Below, piece by piece: positions 37,705 through 46,515 of a DNA stretch of 64,000 bases; the stretch's first letter is position 1, and every line of letters starts with the position of its first letter. Location of the stretch: positions 1 to 64,000 of the forward strand of contig JBGGOQ010000009.1 in NCBI GenBank assembly GCA_041320695.1. The letters run 5' to 3'. The notes beneath the pieces are model-generated. The model worked only from the letters and a program-made list of their open reading frames with translations, was not told where the DNA came from and ran no database searches. Made by a program: the position numbers and the translations under genes. The DNA is from Caldicellulosiruptoraceae bacterium PP1. GTDB lineage: Bacteria > Bacillota > Thermoanaerobacteria > Caldicellulosiruptorales > Caldicellulosiruptoraceae.

Positions 37705-38664
37705 CTACTCATAATAAAAGCATGCTACTTTAGAACCTTCAACATCAATCATTGATGGTATCTCCATTTTGCATTTTTGGTTAGTATACTGGCATCTTGG
37801 ATGAAATCTGCATCCACTTGGTGGATTTAGTAGGCTTGGTGGATCGCCAGGGATACTTTTTATCTTATCAACATCTGATGTAATTGACATTATTGAATTA
37901 ACAAGACCATTTGTATAAGGATGCTTTGGTGCTTTAAATATTGACATAACAGGTGAGCATTCAACCATGCATCCACCATATATAACAAATATATTATCTG
38001 CAAGCTCTGCAGCAACTGCTATATCATGTGTAACAAATATTAGAGTTATATTAAGCTGCTTTTTTAAATCCTTTAATAGCTGAATAATATGTGCCTGTGT
38101 TAAAACATCAAGTGCTGATGTAGGTTCATCTAATATAAGTACCTTTGGGTCTAACAAAAGAGAAAGAGCAATTAATACCCTTTGCTTCATACCACCAGAT
38201 AACTGCATTGGATAAGCATTAAGTATTGTCTGTGGGTCAAGTCTTACTAATTTTATCTTTTCTGCTGCTTTATCATATAACTCTTGATTTGTCCACTTCA
38301 AGCCATGTGCTTTTATTGTATCCCGAAAATGGTCTATTATCTTCATTGTTGGATTTAATGATTGCTGAGCAGCTTGAGGAACAAGTGCAATCTCTGACCA
38401 TCTAATCTTTCTCAATTCTTCGTTTGTCATTGTTAGTATATCTTTACCTTTATAAAGCACCTTGCCTGATACAACACGTCCATTTGGTGGCAAAGTTCTT
38501 GTAATTGCTTCAATAACAGTACTTTTCCCTGAAGCACTTTCTCCAACAATAGCTGTTACACTATTTTCTTGTATAGTGAATGAAACATTTTCTGTTGCTT
38601 TTATTGTTCCTTCACGAACTAGGTACAAAGCTTTTAAATTCTCAATTTTTAATAACTCTTTCAT
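37705..38664 (-). CDS. Opp/Dpp-type ABC transporter ATP-binding protein (OppD-like)
   Basis: About 320 residues from the ATG at 38664, which lies ten bases after GAGGG and one base past the stop of the preceding permease. The open frame extends further upstream inside that permease, which I regard as read-through. Walker A GESASGKST, signature LSGGMKQRVLIALSL, Walker B VLILDEP, and the C-terminal Cys motif CRFHPRCQYTNQKC. It forms a heterodimer with the 36703 product. Confidence 0.9.
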   Translation of the reverse strand: MKELLKIENLKALYLVREGTIKATENVSFTIQENSVTAIVGESASGKSTVIEAITRTLPPNGRVVSGKVLYKGKDILTMTNEELRKIRWSEIALVPQAAQQSLNPTMKIIDHFRDTIKAHGLKWTNQELYDKAAEKIKLVRLDPQTILNAYPMQLSGGMKQRVLIALSLLLDPKVLILDEPTSALDVLTQAHIIQLLKDLKKQLNITLIFVTHDIAVAAELADNIFVIYGGCMVECSPVMSIFKAPKHPYTNGLVNSIMSITSDVDKIKSIPGDPPSLLNPPSGCRFHPRCQYTNQKCKMEIPSMIDVEGSKVACFYYE

Positions 38665-38665
38665 G

Positions 38666-39541
38666 TCATTCATGCCCTCGCAATTTTGGATTAAATACTT
38701 CTTCAATTCCTTGAGCAAGTAAAATACCGCCATAAATAAGTAGTACTATATTGAGTATTATAAAGAATGGATAATGAAAGCCTTTTGGTGTATATAGTGC
38801 ACCAGCTTGATATAATGAGTAATTTAGCATTATTCCCCAATGTGTTGAATCAAACTTTGCAAGTCCCAAAAACATAAGCCCAATTGTAAATTCCATTGCT
38901 CCTTTAAGTTGTGTAATAAAATTCACAAATATGTATGGCATTATAAGAGGCAATATATCACTAAAAAGGATATATCTAAGTCCCATATTTAGCATTTTGG
39001 AGCTTTCAATAAATTCCTTTGATTTTATTGATAAAACCTGTGCCGATACCTGTTTTGCAAGTGGAGCCCATAGCCATGTTGCAACTATTAGAGCAACTTC
39101 AACTGCATTTAGCTTTGTATTAGAGAAAATTGCTGCAAGTATCAGTAAGGCAGGAAAAGATGGTATTACCAAAAATACTGTAATAAATGCATCAACTACT
39201 TTTCCTAAGAATCCTTCTAAGTAACCTTTTAATATTCCTATAACTGTTCCAATTGTAACAGCAAAAAAACTTGCAAGTAATGTAAGGCTGATTACCGACC
39301 TTGAACCATGAACTATTTGAGCAAAAATATCAATACCAAAATAATCAGTACCAAATAAATGCTTTAGTGAAGGCTTTTGATATCTGTTTGCAAAATCTGA
39401 ATTCATATCTAACTTTATTATCAATGGCCCTATTGTTGCCATTAAAATAAAAAAAAGTGTAATTATCAAGCCGATTAACGCTTTTTTATTTGAAGTCAAT
39501 GGTTTTATAACATTATAAAAAAATCCACTTTTATTCTTCAT
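38666..39541 (-). CDS. Opp/Dpp-type ABC transporter permease (OppC-like)
   Basis: 291-residue membrane protein with an N-terminal span (about residues 18-38), the class motif FGTDYFGIDIFAQIVHGSR and about six spans in all. It starts a base after its OppB-like partner ends. Part of the five-component importer 36703-42351. Confidence 0.9.
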   Translation of the reverse strand: MKNKSGFFYNVIKPLTSNKKALIGLIITLFFILMATIGPLIIKLDMNSDFANRYQKPSLKHLFGTDYFGIDIFAQIVHGSRSVISLTLLASFFAVTIGTVIGILKGYLEGFLGKVVDAFITVFLVIPSFPALLILAAIFSNTKLNAVEVALIVATWLWAPLAKQVSAQVLSIKSKEFIESSKMLNMGLRYILFSDILPLIMPYIFVNFITQLKGAMEFTIGLMFLGLAKFDSTHWGIMLNYSLYQAGALYTPKGFHYPFFIILNIVLLIYGGILLAQGIEEVFNPKLRGHE

Positions 39542-39542
39542 T

Positions 39543-40529
39543 TTATTTTAACCTCACCCTTGGATCAATCATTGCGTATAATAGTTCTGCTATGAAGGTG
39601 GTGATAATAACACCTATAACAATTAATGAAAATAACCCAGTAAGTAACCCGAAATCTCTAAAAGCAATAGCTTTTCCAAAATAGAATCCTATTCCTGGAT
39701 AATTAAATATTGCCTCAACTAAGGTGTGTCCACCTAACATATATCCAATAGTTATAGCTAAACTTGCAACTAATGGGAGCATGGCATTATTCTTTATATA
39801 CTTATTTGCTATTGTAGAATCTTTAAGCCCTCTAATTTGAGCGAATCTAATGAAATCTTCTTCCATAACCTGTGAAGTATTACCTCTCATAGCAAGAGTC
39901 CATGCAGCTATTTGTGGTATTGCAGTTGCAAGTAAAGGCCCTATTGCATGATGTAAAACCTTTATTATGAAATTAATTGAAAAAGATGGTTCTACATCTA
40001 TTGGATAAGCTCCACCCAATGGAATAATTTTTAACTGAACTGCACCTACAAACAATATTAAAACAGCTAAAACAAATGGAGGAATTGCTTGAATAATACT
40101 TGAAACTGCTGATATTACAATATCAATAATTTTCCCTCTTTTTTGAGCTGAAAAAGCACCTAAATAAATTCCAACAAAAAAACTTATAAATGTAGCTAAC
40201 GATATAACAAACAATGTCCAGGGTAGAGCTTTTGCTATAATTTCATTCACACTTGCTTGATAGTATGTCGAATATCCAAAATTACCTTTAAGTAAATTTG
40301 TTGTGAATCTAATATATCTTGTAATTAATGATTCATTAGGATTAATACCCATCATTTGATGAGCAATTTCAAGTGCTTTGTCAATCTCCATATTTCTTTG
40401 TTGGGATATTGAAACAGCCAGGCCGTAAGCGGGGTCGCCTGGCATCTTGTTTACCATTATAAACACCCCGCTTAAGGCCAAAAGTAAAACCAAAGCAAGA
40501 TAAACAACTTTATTTAATATATATTTCAC
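39543..40529 (-). CDS. Opp/Dpp-type ABC transporter permease (OppB-like)
   Basis: 328-residue membrane protein of about six spans with the OppB landmarks MPGDPAYGLA, FGYSTYYQASVNEIIAKALPWT and EAIFNYPGIGFYFGKAI. It lies 22 bases after the binding-protein gene and is co-transcribed with it. Confidence 0.9.
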   Translation of the reverse strand: MKYILNKVVYLALVLLLALSGVFIMVNKMPGDPAYGLAVSISQQRNMEIDKALEIAHQMMGINPNESLITRYIRFTTNLLKGNFGYSTYYQASVNEIIAKALPWTLFVISLATFISFFVGIYLGAFSAQKRGKIIDIVISAVSSIIQAIPPFVLAVLILFVGAVQLKIIPLGGAYPIDVEPSFSINFIIKVLHHAIGPLLATAIPQIAAWTLAMRGNTSQVMEEDFIRFAQIRGLKDSTIANKYIKNNAMLPLVASLAITIGYMLGGHTLVEAIFNYPGIGFYFGKAIAFRDFGLLTGLFSLIVIGVIITTFIAELLYAMIDPRVRLK

Positions 40530-40551
40530 TTTTTACCCTCCGGTTTTTGAC

Positions 40552-42351
40552 TTATTTACTCTTTAACTTTCCTTCGGTAATTAAATAATTATATACTCTT
40601 TCAATTCCACCTGGTGCAAGTGACCAAATAGCATCAGTTTTAGATGGCCAACCAGTTATTCTTGATTCTGAATAATAAATTGGTAGTATTTTTTCAAATA
40701 GAGGAACAACTGGTAAATATTCATTTGTGATATACGCAAGTTTTTGAACAACTGCTATTGCTTTTTGTTGATTATTTGCAACATCTCTTAACTCTTCAGT
40801 TAAATCAAATGGAGATAATTTACCCCATGGTGTATCATATTTTACTTTTGCAGGGAATCCTGTAATATTAGCAACATCTGCTTGATATAGTCTTTGGTAT
40901 CCTGTGTAAGGATTTGCATATCCCCACCAAGCTGAGCCAAATTCTATTGCACACTCATAGTCTCCGCCTTTCATAACTTGGTCTCTCATACCTTCTGGTA
41001 TTAACTTCATTTCTACTTTGAAACCAAAGTTATTTAGTTGTTGAGTTAATTCTCTTGCTGCAAGAACCCAGTCATTATGTGGGCCATAAACTGAAAGTGT
41101 AAATTGAACTGGTTTGCCATTTGGATAGTACCACTGATTTCCTTTCTTTGTGTAACCAGCCTTTGTCAATATGCTTTCAGCTGTTTTTGCATTTGTTTTA
41201 TATTGAGTCATCTTTTTTGTAGTATCAGCTGTAACCCAGCTACTTTCCATACTTCTTAAGATACCAGTAAAGTAATTGTCAGCATTGAATGCCTGCCATA
41301 CAGATACATCTCTAACCTTTGCTTTATCTACTAAAAATGCTATTGCTTTTCTTAGGTTAATGTCTTTAAAAGTATCTTTTTTGAAGTTAAACACCAATGC
41401 TATCTCTGAAAGATCTGAAACTGTTTTTATCTTTAACTTTGGATTTAGAAGTTGTAATTGATCTACAACATCTTTTGGCATTGAAGGATGTGCTGCGTCT
41501 ACCTCTCCTGAAATGAGTGATGCCCAAACAAATTCATTTGATGACCATCTTCTGAATACTATTCTTTTGATATTTGCTTTTGAAGCATTCCAATAATACT
41601 TGTTTAATGTTAAAACCATTTCTGATTGTGATATCTTTGTAGGCTCAAATGACCCAACAACAACCATCTTCTTTAACTGTTTGTATGGTTGAAAATCATT
41701 AATCTGTTTTCTCAAAGCATTTGATTTTGAATCATAATCTTTCTTTGTTTTATCATCAACAGTTTTGCCTGCTTGTTGTGTATAGAATATTTGTTTACCT
41801 AAATTAGCAACCTCTTGAGCCTGTTTTAACCATTTTGAATATATATGACTTGGTGCTAATGACCCCATTGCTGCATCTGTAAGAATAGTATGAACAAATG
41901 ATTGAGGAGCATCCTTCCATAAGGTAAATTCAACTGTATTGTTATTTATAGCCTTAACTGTCTCAATCTCATATGGCCATTGCCACATTGCTTGGATAAA
42001 TGCTATTGAAGATACAACGTCTTGAGCTGTAAATTGTTTACCGTCACTCCACTTAGCATTTTTTCTTAAAGTAATTGTAACTTTACCTTTTTCAATTTTC
42101 CATGATTCAGCAAGTCTTGGAATGTATTCACCTGTTTGTGGAATGTAATAAGAGAAAGGCTCAAAAGCAAACCACCAAGCTCCACCAACTGCCCCTGCTC
42201 CAAATGGATTGCCATGGAATGGATAAGGCCAATCTGTAGCAAGTTTAATCTCCGAAACCTTAGCAGTGGATGCAAATGCAACACCTAAACTTGAAAATAA
42301 TAAGGACACAATTGCAATAACAACAACCAATCTTTTTGTAAATTTACTCAC
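40552..42351 (-). CDS. Family-5 extracellular solute-binding protein
   Basis: About 599 residues from a GTG at 42351 preceded by GGAGGGAG; the open frame extends farther but without a ribosome site. Signal peptide (about residues 5-28, SSLGVAFASTAKV) with no lipobox Cys. The mature body is a family-5 (oligopeptide/oligosaccharide) binding fold, with YIPRLAESWKIEKGKVTITLRKNAKWSDG near residue 80 and a C-terminal lobe rich in Trp and Tyr (SAWWGYANPYTGYQRLY). Family-5 binding proteins of anaerobic glycan degraders often bind cello- or manno-oligosaccharides. The neighbouring tandem GH130 genes make that the preferred reading, with peptide as the alternative. Confidence 0.85.
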   Translation of the reverse strand: MSKFTKRLVVVIAIVSLLFSSLGVAFASTAKVSEIKLATDWPYPFHGNPFGAGAVGGAWWFAFEPFSYYIPQTGEYIPRLAESWKIEKGKVTITLRKNAKWSDGKQFTAQDVVSSIAFIQAMWQWPYEIETVKAINNNTVEFTLWKDAPQSFVHTILTDAAMGSLAPSHIYSKWLKQAQEVANLGKQIFYTQQAGKTVDDKTKKDYDSKSNALRKQINDFQPYKQLKKMVVVGSFEPTKISQSEMVLTLNKYYWNASKANIKRIVFRRWSSNEFVWASLISGEVDAAHPSMPKDVVDQLQLLNPKLKIKTVSDLSEIALVFNFKKDTFKDINLRKAIAFLVDKAKVRDVSVWQAFNADNYFTGILRSMESSWVTADTTKKMTQYKTNAKTAESILTKAGYTKKGNQWYYPNGKPVQFTLSVYGPHNDWVLAARELTQQLNNFGFKVEMKLIPEGMRDQVMKGGDYECAIEFGSAWWGYANPYTGYQRLYQADVANITGFPAKVKYDTPWGKLSPFDLTEELRDVANNQQKAIAVVQKLAYITNEYLPVVPLFEKILPIYYSESRITGWPSKTDAIWSLAPGGIERVYNYLITEGKLKSK

Positions 42352-42384
42352 ATTAACTCCCTCCAAAAAATAATTTTTTGTTTT

Positions 42385-42413
42385 AAATAATCTCAACAAA
42401 AATGAGATTATTT
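42385..42413. promoter_or_regulatory. Inverted repeat in the leader of the family-5 binding protein
   Basis: AAATAATCTCA and TGAGATTATTT form a perfect 11-bp inverted repeat around a seven-base centre. It falls within the predicted 5' untranslated region, so it may be a leader hairpin or a repressor site. Confidence 0.5.
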
Positions 42414-42428
42414 AATAAGTAAAATATG

Positions 42429-42445
42429 TTACTTTTGCTGTAACT
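42429..42445. promoter_or_regulatory. Operator-like repeat at the transcription start
   Basis: GTTAC and GTAAC flank a seven-base A+T-rich centre exactly where transcription from the promoter at 42452-42480 should begin. A binding site for the adjacent LacI protein is a plausible reading. Confidence 0.35.
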
Positions 42446-42451
42446 ACTTAA

Positions 42452-42480
42452 ATTATAATATATATTTAAAAATGTGTCAA
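42452..42480 (-). promoter_or_regulatory. Consensus promoter of the Opp-type operon
   Basis: On the minus strand TTGACA, a 17-base spacer and TATAAT match the sigma-A consensus exactly, about 100 bases before the GTG start of the family-5 binding protein. Confidence 0.85.
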
Positions 42481-42518
42481 TTTATTTTTATTTATTTTTA
42501 AAGTTATTTGTAACTTTA

Positions 42519-43529
42519 TTATTTTGATATGTTTAATGATTTTCTAAAATTAATTCTACAAGATATTCTTATATCTTCTGTTGGGTCATCAGGATTATTT
42601 ATTTTTTCAATAAGCCTCTTTACCGCTCTTTTACCATAATATGTTCTGTCAATATGAATCATTGAAAGGGATGGTTTAAAGTATCTTATCATTTCAGTAT
42701 CATCAAATCCTAAAATGCCAATGTCCTTAGGGATCTGATATCCTAATTCTTTTATAAAATTTGCTGTTAATAATGTGGATAAATCACTTACACAGAAAAA
42801 TGCTTGAGGTAGATTTTTTAGGTTTTTAATAAATTCAATAATTTCTGGTTCTGGATTTTTAGTAAAATCTTTAAATCCATCAACTTTACAAAAATCTAAA
42901 TTAACTTTAAGATTTGACTCTTCATATGCTTGTAAAAAGCCCTGCCATCTTTCCTTATAGCTTGGCGAACAACTAATATCTCCAATAAATCCAATCTCGT
43001 TATATCCTTTTTTAATTAGATATCTTATAGCCATACGGGTTGAATTTATATTATCAGTGTTTATTGTATCAATGTTTCTGTTATCTACCCTATGGTCAAC
43101 TAATACTATGGGTATTTCATATAATGCAATTTTTTCAATAACGTCTTCTTCCATTTTGGAAAGAATAATAAGACCTTTTAAATTGTCTTGGTTTAAAAAT
43201 TGTTCAAGATATTCTTGATTCTGATCACTATAGCAGAAAAGGGTAAAATCATAGCCTTCAATTCTGATTGAATTTTCAATTGAATATAAAAGTGTGCTAA
43301 AGAAATGTGGATCATTTAGAACAATATTAGAAACGAGGAGGCCAATATAGCCTCTCTCTTGTTTCTGTTTTACTTTATAACCCATTTCATACGCTTTGTT
43401 TATTATCATTTCTCTTGTTTTTTCTGATACACCTGGTTTATTAGATAATGCTATTGATACAGCATTTTTAGATATGTTTAATTCCCTTGCAATATCATCT
43501 AATGTAACCTTCTTTTTTTTATACTTCAT
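42519..43529 (-). CDS. LacI family transcriptional regulator of the GH130/Opp locus
   Basis: 336 residues: N-terminal helix-turn-helix (VTLDDIARELNISKNAVSIAL) and effector domain (YIGLLVSNIVLNDPHFFSTL; ILGFDDTEMIRYFKPSLSMI). It is third in the operon with two GH130 genes and is followed directly by the promoter of the Opp-type importer, which it probably regulates. Confidence 0.9.
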   Translation of the reverse strand: MKYKKKKVTLDDIARELNISKNAVSIALSNKPGVSEKTREMIINKAYEMGYKVKQKQERGYIGLLVSNIVLNDPHFFSTLLYSIENSIRIEGYDFTLFCYSDQNQEYLEQFLNQDNLKGLIILSKMEEDVIEKIALYEIPIVLVDHRVDNRNIDTINTDNINSTRMAIRYLIKKGYNEIGFIGDISCSPSYKERWQGFLQAYEESNLKVNLDFCKVDGFKDFTKNPEPEIIEFIKNLKNLPQAFFCVSDLSTLLTANFIKELGYQIPKDIGILGFDDTEMIRYFKPSLSMIHIDRTYYGKRAVKRLIEKINNPDDPTEDIRISCRINFRKSLNISK

Positions 43530-43552
43530 AGAAAAAACTCCCTTAATACTTT

Positions 43553-44446
43553 TTAATCAAATTTTAAATCTTTTTTACTAACCTTTGCAACACCTATTAC
43601 TGTATCAGCACCACCATAATATACCCAGATCTCATCTCCTACCTCTGCTTGCCCACAACTAAATACAACGTTATTAATGTATCCGTTTATCTCCCAATCA
43701 AGTTCTGGTTCTAAAATGGGTTCACTTTGTCTTGATAAAATCTTTGTTGGATTGTTTTTGTCAAGTAGTAGAATCCCCAATCTGTAAACATTTTTTTCAT
43801 CAGCAGCATGATAAATAACCACAAATCCGTCTTTTGTCTCAATTGGAGGTCCTGCGACACCTACTCTTGCACTTTCCCAAGTATTTGGTCTTGTTCTTAC
43901 AAGTTCCACATGGTCATCCCACTTCAACATATCCTCTGAAAAAGCTAACCACATGTTAGGGTATCTTCTATGAAACAACACATATCTACCATCAATCTTA
44001 TTAGGAAACAATGCTGCATCTTTATTAGGCTCATCAAGTGCAACACCAATTCTATCCCATGTAATTAAATTTTTTGATTTTGCTATCATTATCCTATAAT
44101 CCCCATCAAATCTATCCCCAAAACCTGTATACGTCATATAAAATGTATCATCTATTTGAGTAATTCTTGGATCTTCAATACCCCTTCTTTCTTGGTCACA
44201 TACTGCCTCCATTACAGGTCTGTCAAATCTGAAAAAGTTCAGACCATCTGCTGACACAGCATAGCCTATTTTAGAAATATATCTACCATATCTTGCATGC
44301 GGTGGTAAGTCTGTAGCTCTGTAAAGAACGTGAAAAAGCCCTCTATGATAAATTACCGCAGCATTAAAAACAGCAGAACTTTGCCATGCATCTTCTTTCT
44401 TTGGTTCTAATATCGGTTTTTCGCTTATTCTTGTAAGTTTAATCAT
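43553..44446 (-). CDS. Glycoside hydrolase family 130 mannoside phosphorylase
   Basis: 297 residues of the five-bladed GH130 propeller. RGIEDPRITQIDDTFYMTYTGF carries the conserved EDPR motif; RYVLFHRRYPNMWLAFS and GPPIETKDGFVVIYHAAD are family positions for phosphate and sugar contacts. These enzymes phosphorolyse beta-mannosides to mannose-1-phosphate in the cytoplasm. It lies 12 bases after a second GH130 gene. Tandem GH130 pairs of this length in Thermoanaerobacter act on beta-1,2-mannobiose and beta-1,2-oligomannan, which is the closest precedent I know; beta-1,4 specificity is the alternative. Confidence 0.88.
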   Translation of the reverse strand: MIKLTRISEKPILEPKKEDAWQSSAVFNAAVIYHRGLFHVLYRATDLPPHARYGRYISKIGYAVSADGLNFFRFDRPVMEAVCDQERRGIEDPRITQIDDTFYMTYTGFGDRFDGDYRIMIAKSKNLITWDRIGVALDEPNKDAALFPNKIDGRYVLFHRRYPNMWLAFSEDMLKWDDHVELVRTRPNTWESARVGVAGPPIETKDGFVVIYHAADEKNVYRLGILLLDKNNPTKILSRQSEPILEPELDWEINGYINNVVFSCGQAEVGDEIWVYYGGADTVIGVAKVSKKDLKFD

Positions 44447-44458
44447 AGATTTTCCTCC

Positions 44459-45367
44459 TTAAAATTTGATTTTATCAACCTCAATTGCAGCTACACCTAT
44501 GCATGTATCACATGCCCCATAATAAACATATAATGTATCATTAATAACACATTGCCCACAACTAAAAATTACATTAGGAACAAGACCTTCTTTTTCCCAC
44601 AAGAGTTCTGGCTCAATAATTGGCTCATCTTGGCGTGCAATCACCTTTGATGGGTTATTTTTATCCAATAATGCAGCCCCTAATCTATATGTGTTTTTTT
44701 CATCTACACCATGGTAGATAAGTAGCCATCCATCATTTACAAGTACTGGCGGGCCTGCAATCCCAATTTTCTTAGAATCCCATTTCCCTTCCCTGGGTTC
44801 CATAATAATGTTGTGGTCATACCAATTCTTTAAATCATCTGAAAAACATATCCATATTGAAGGTGGACGTCTGTGAAAAAGCATATACTTTCCATTTACT
44901 AACTCCGGATGTAAAGCGGCGTCTTTGTTAGGCTCGTCAAGTAAAACTCGACCTTCGCTCCAGTTTATAAGATCTTTGGATTCCCTTAACATTATTCTGA
45001 TGTCTAACCAACTTCGGCCTCCAAATCCTGTATATAACATATAAAATGTATCATTTATATATGTTATTCGCGGATCCTCAAGTCCCCAATTTTCCTGTTC
45101 CATATCTCCAACAAGCAATGGTTTATCAAATCTTTCAAAATTAATACCATCTTTACTTTTTGCATATCCAATTGAAGATGTAAATTTGTATTCCTCCATT
45201 GGTTCTTCAGTATCTAAGACAAATCCATTATCTGAGGCTCTGTAAAATAAATGAACGTACCCTTGATGATAAATAACACCTGCATTAAATACTGCAGCCT
45301 TTTCCCAGTTGTTGAGGTTTTTTGCTTCAAGTATTGGCTCATTAGTTAATCTTTCAAGTTTAATCAA
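44459..45367 (-). CDS. Glycoside hydrolase family 130 mannoside phosphorylase, tandem copy
   Basis: 302 residues, clearly homologous to the next gene along its length (NWEKAAVFNAGVIYH; WGLEDPRITYINDTFYMLYTGF; MLFHRRPPSIWICFSDD; LIYHGVDEKNTYRLGAALLD). Translation starts at a TTG preceded by GAGGTGA. Catalyses phosphorolysis of a beta-mannoside. The two copies probably differ in chain-length preference, one for disaccharide and one for longer chains. It is the first gene of an operon with GH130 and LacI, with a consensus-like promoter at 45420-45448 and an unusual leader repeat that includes its start codon. Confidence 0.88.
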   Translation of the reverse strand: MIKLERLTNEPILEAKNLNNWEKAAVFNAGVIYHQGYVHLFYRASDNGFVLDTEEPMEEYKFTSSIGYAKSKDGINFERFDKPLLVGDMEQENWGLEDPRITYINDTFYMLYTGFGGRSWLDIRIMLRESKDLINWSEGRVLLDEPNKDAALHPELVNGKYMLFHRRPPSIWICFSDDLKNWYDHNIIMEPREGKWDSKKIGIAGPPVLVNDGWLLIYHGVDEKNTYRLGAALLDKNNPSKVIARQDEPIIEPELLWEKEGLVPNVIFSCGQCVINDTLYVYYGACDTCIGVAAIEVDKIKF

Positions 45368-45420
45368 ATTATCTCACCTCATGAAGTTAATAAATATATT
45401 CTCTATCGTGGATAATTTGA
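45364..45420 (-). promoter_or_regulatory. Leader inverted repeat covering the GH130 start codon
   Basis: TCAAATTATC (45364-45373) and GATAATTTGA (45411-45420) are perfect 10-bp complements. On the mRNA the 3' arm contains the TTG start and the spacer after the GAGGTGA site; the 5' arm includes the last bases of the -10 box, so it is transcribed only if initiation occurs early. It may instead be a DNA operator. Confidence 0.4.
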
Positions 45421-45448
45421 TTATAAAATATTGGCAAGTTAAAATCAA
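45420..45448 (-). promoter_or_regulatory. Promoter of the GH130/GH130/LacI operon
   Basis: On the minus strand TTGATT, a 17-base spacer and TATAAT. It is the only good promoter in the 163-base gap between GH130 and AraC genes. Confidence 0.75.
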
Positions 45449-45530
45449 GTTATTTTTTATTATTTATCAAGTGACATATATAATTAATTGTAAAGAATAA
45501 AAATTATATTTAGGCAAATAAATATTTTAT

Positions 45531-46382
45531 CTATTTAAAAATGTTTTTCAAATGTATATGTTGAGTTATATTTTTCCGGTATTCTTTAGGAGACACTCCT
45601 TTTATCTTTTTGAAGATTTTTGAAAAATGCAATGGATCGTCATAACCTACCGATCTTGATATGTCACCAATTGAAAGAAGATTATTAGGCATTAATTCGC
45701 AAGCCTTATTTATTCTAAATCTTATTATATATTCCTGAAGACTAACATTTAGATACTCTTTGAAAAGTGAACACAGATAGCTTCTATTTAGCCCAACATA
45801 TTTTGATATTCCTTCAACACTGATTTTCTTAGAATAATTAAACTCAATATATTCAACCACTTTTCTTACATATATCTCTTTACTGTTCTCTTTATTAGTT
45901 GGTAAATTATTGTTATTTCCCTCTATCAATTGTGATAGAAATTCATAAAGAAACCCTAAAAGTCTTAATTCTCTTGATTTCTCAAGATTCTTTGTCGTTA
46001 TCATTTGTAAAAAGCAGTTTGCTACAAAATCATCTTTTGTATATGTGAACACTGGATTTTCCATTGTTAAATTGGCTTGTCTTAATAGCCACTCTGCTTT
46101 TATTCCATTAAAACCAACCCAAGTATAATACCAGGGATTTACCATATCTGCTTTGTAATATGTAATTGTATTAGGGCATATAAGAAAGCCTTGCCCTTTT
46201 GTTAGATTATAGCTTTTATCCTTTAAATGAAATATCCCCTTACCATCTAATATGTAATGAATAATATAATAATCCTTAACACCAGGACCAAATGAATGTC
46301 CTGGTAGACATTCTTCATAACCACATTCACACATAATGACATCAGTTAATTCTATCTTTTTAATTGGGACAAAATCATACAT
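45531..46382 (-). CDS. AraC family transcriptional regulator beside GH4
   Basis: About 283 residues: N-terminal cupin domain (HYILDGKGIFHLKDKSYNL; KGQGFLICPNTITYYKAD) and C-terminal AraC double helix-turn-helix (GISKYVGLNRSYLCSLFKEY; IGDISRSVGYDDPLHFSKIF). This resembles the MsmR/MelR class that activates alpha-galactoside genes. It diverges from the CHSV-type GH4 gene, its likely target. The ATG at 46382 follows CAGGAG by six bases; the ATG at 46400 has no ribosome site. Confidence 0.88.
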   Translation of the reverse strand: MYDFVPIKKIELTDVIMCECGYEECLPGHSFGPGVKDYYIIHYILDGKGIFHLKDKSYNLTKGQGFLICPNTITYYKADMVNPWYYTWVGFNGIKAEWLLRQANLTMENPVFTYTKDDFVANCFLQMITTKNLEKSRELRLLGFLYEFLSQLIEGNNNNLPTNKENSKEIYVRKVVEYIEFNYSKKISVEGISKYVGLNRSYLCSLFKEYLNVSLQEYIIRFRINKACELMPNNLLSIGDISRSVGYDDPLHFSKIFKKIKGVSPKEYRKNITQHIHLKNIFK

Positions 46383-46515
46383 TATAAACTCCTGCAGCAT
46401 TAATTAATATAAGATATATCTAACATTATACCATATTTTAATAGCATGGCTCCATTTACTAAGGTAATTAATTTATTAAAATGAAATTAACATAAGAATA
46501 AAAGGAGGAATCAAA

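Noticed and set aside
36703-42351. Reading the Opp/Dpp system simply as a peptide importer
   Set aside because: The family label is peptide, but the neighbours are GH130 phosphorylases and a LacI regulator. I kept the structural family and moved the substrate to probable oligosaccharide.
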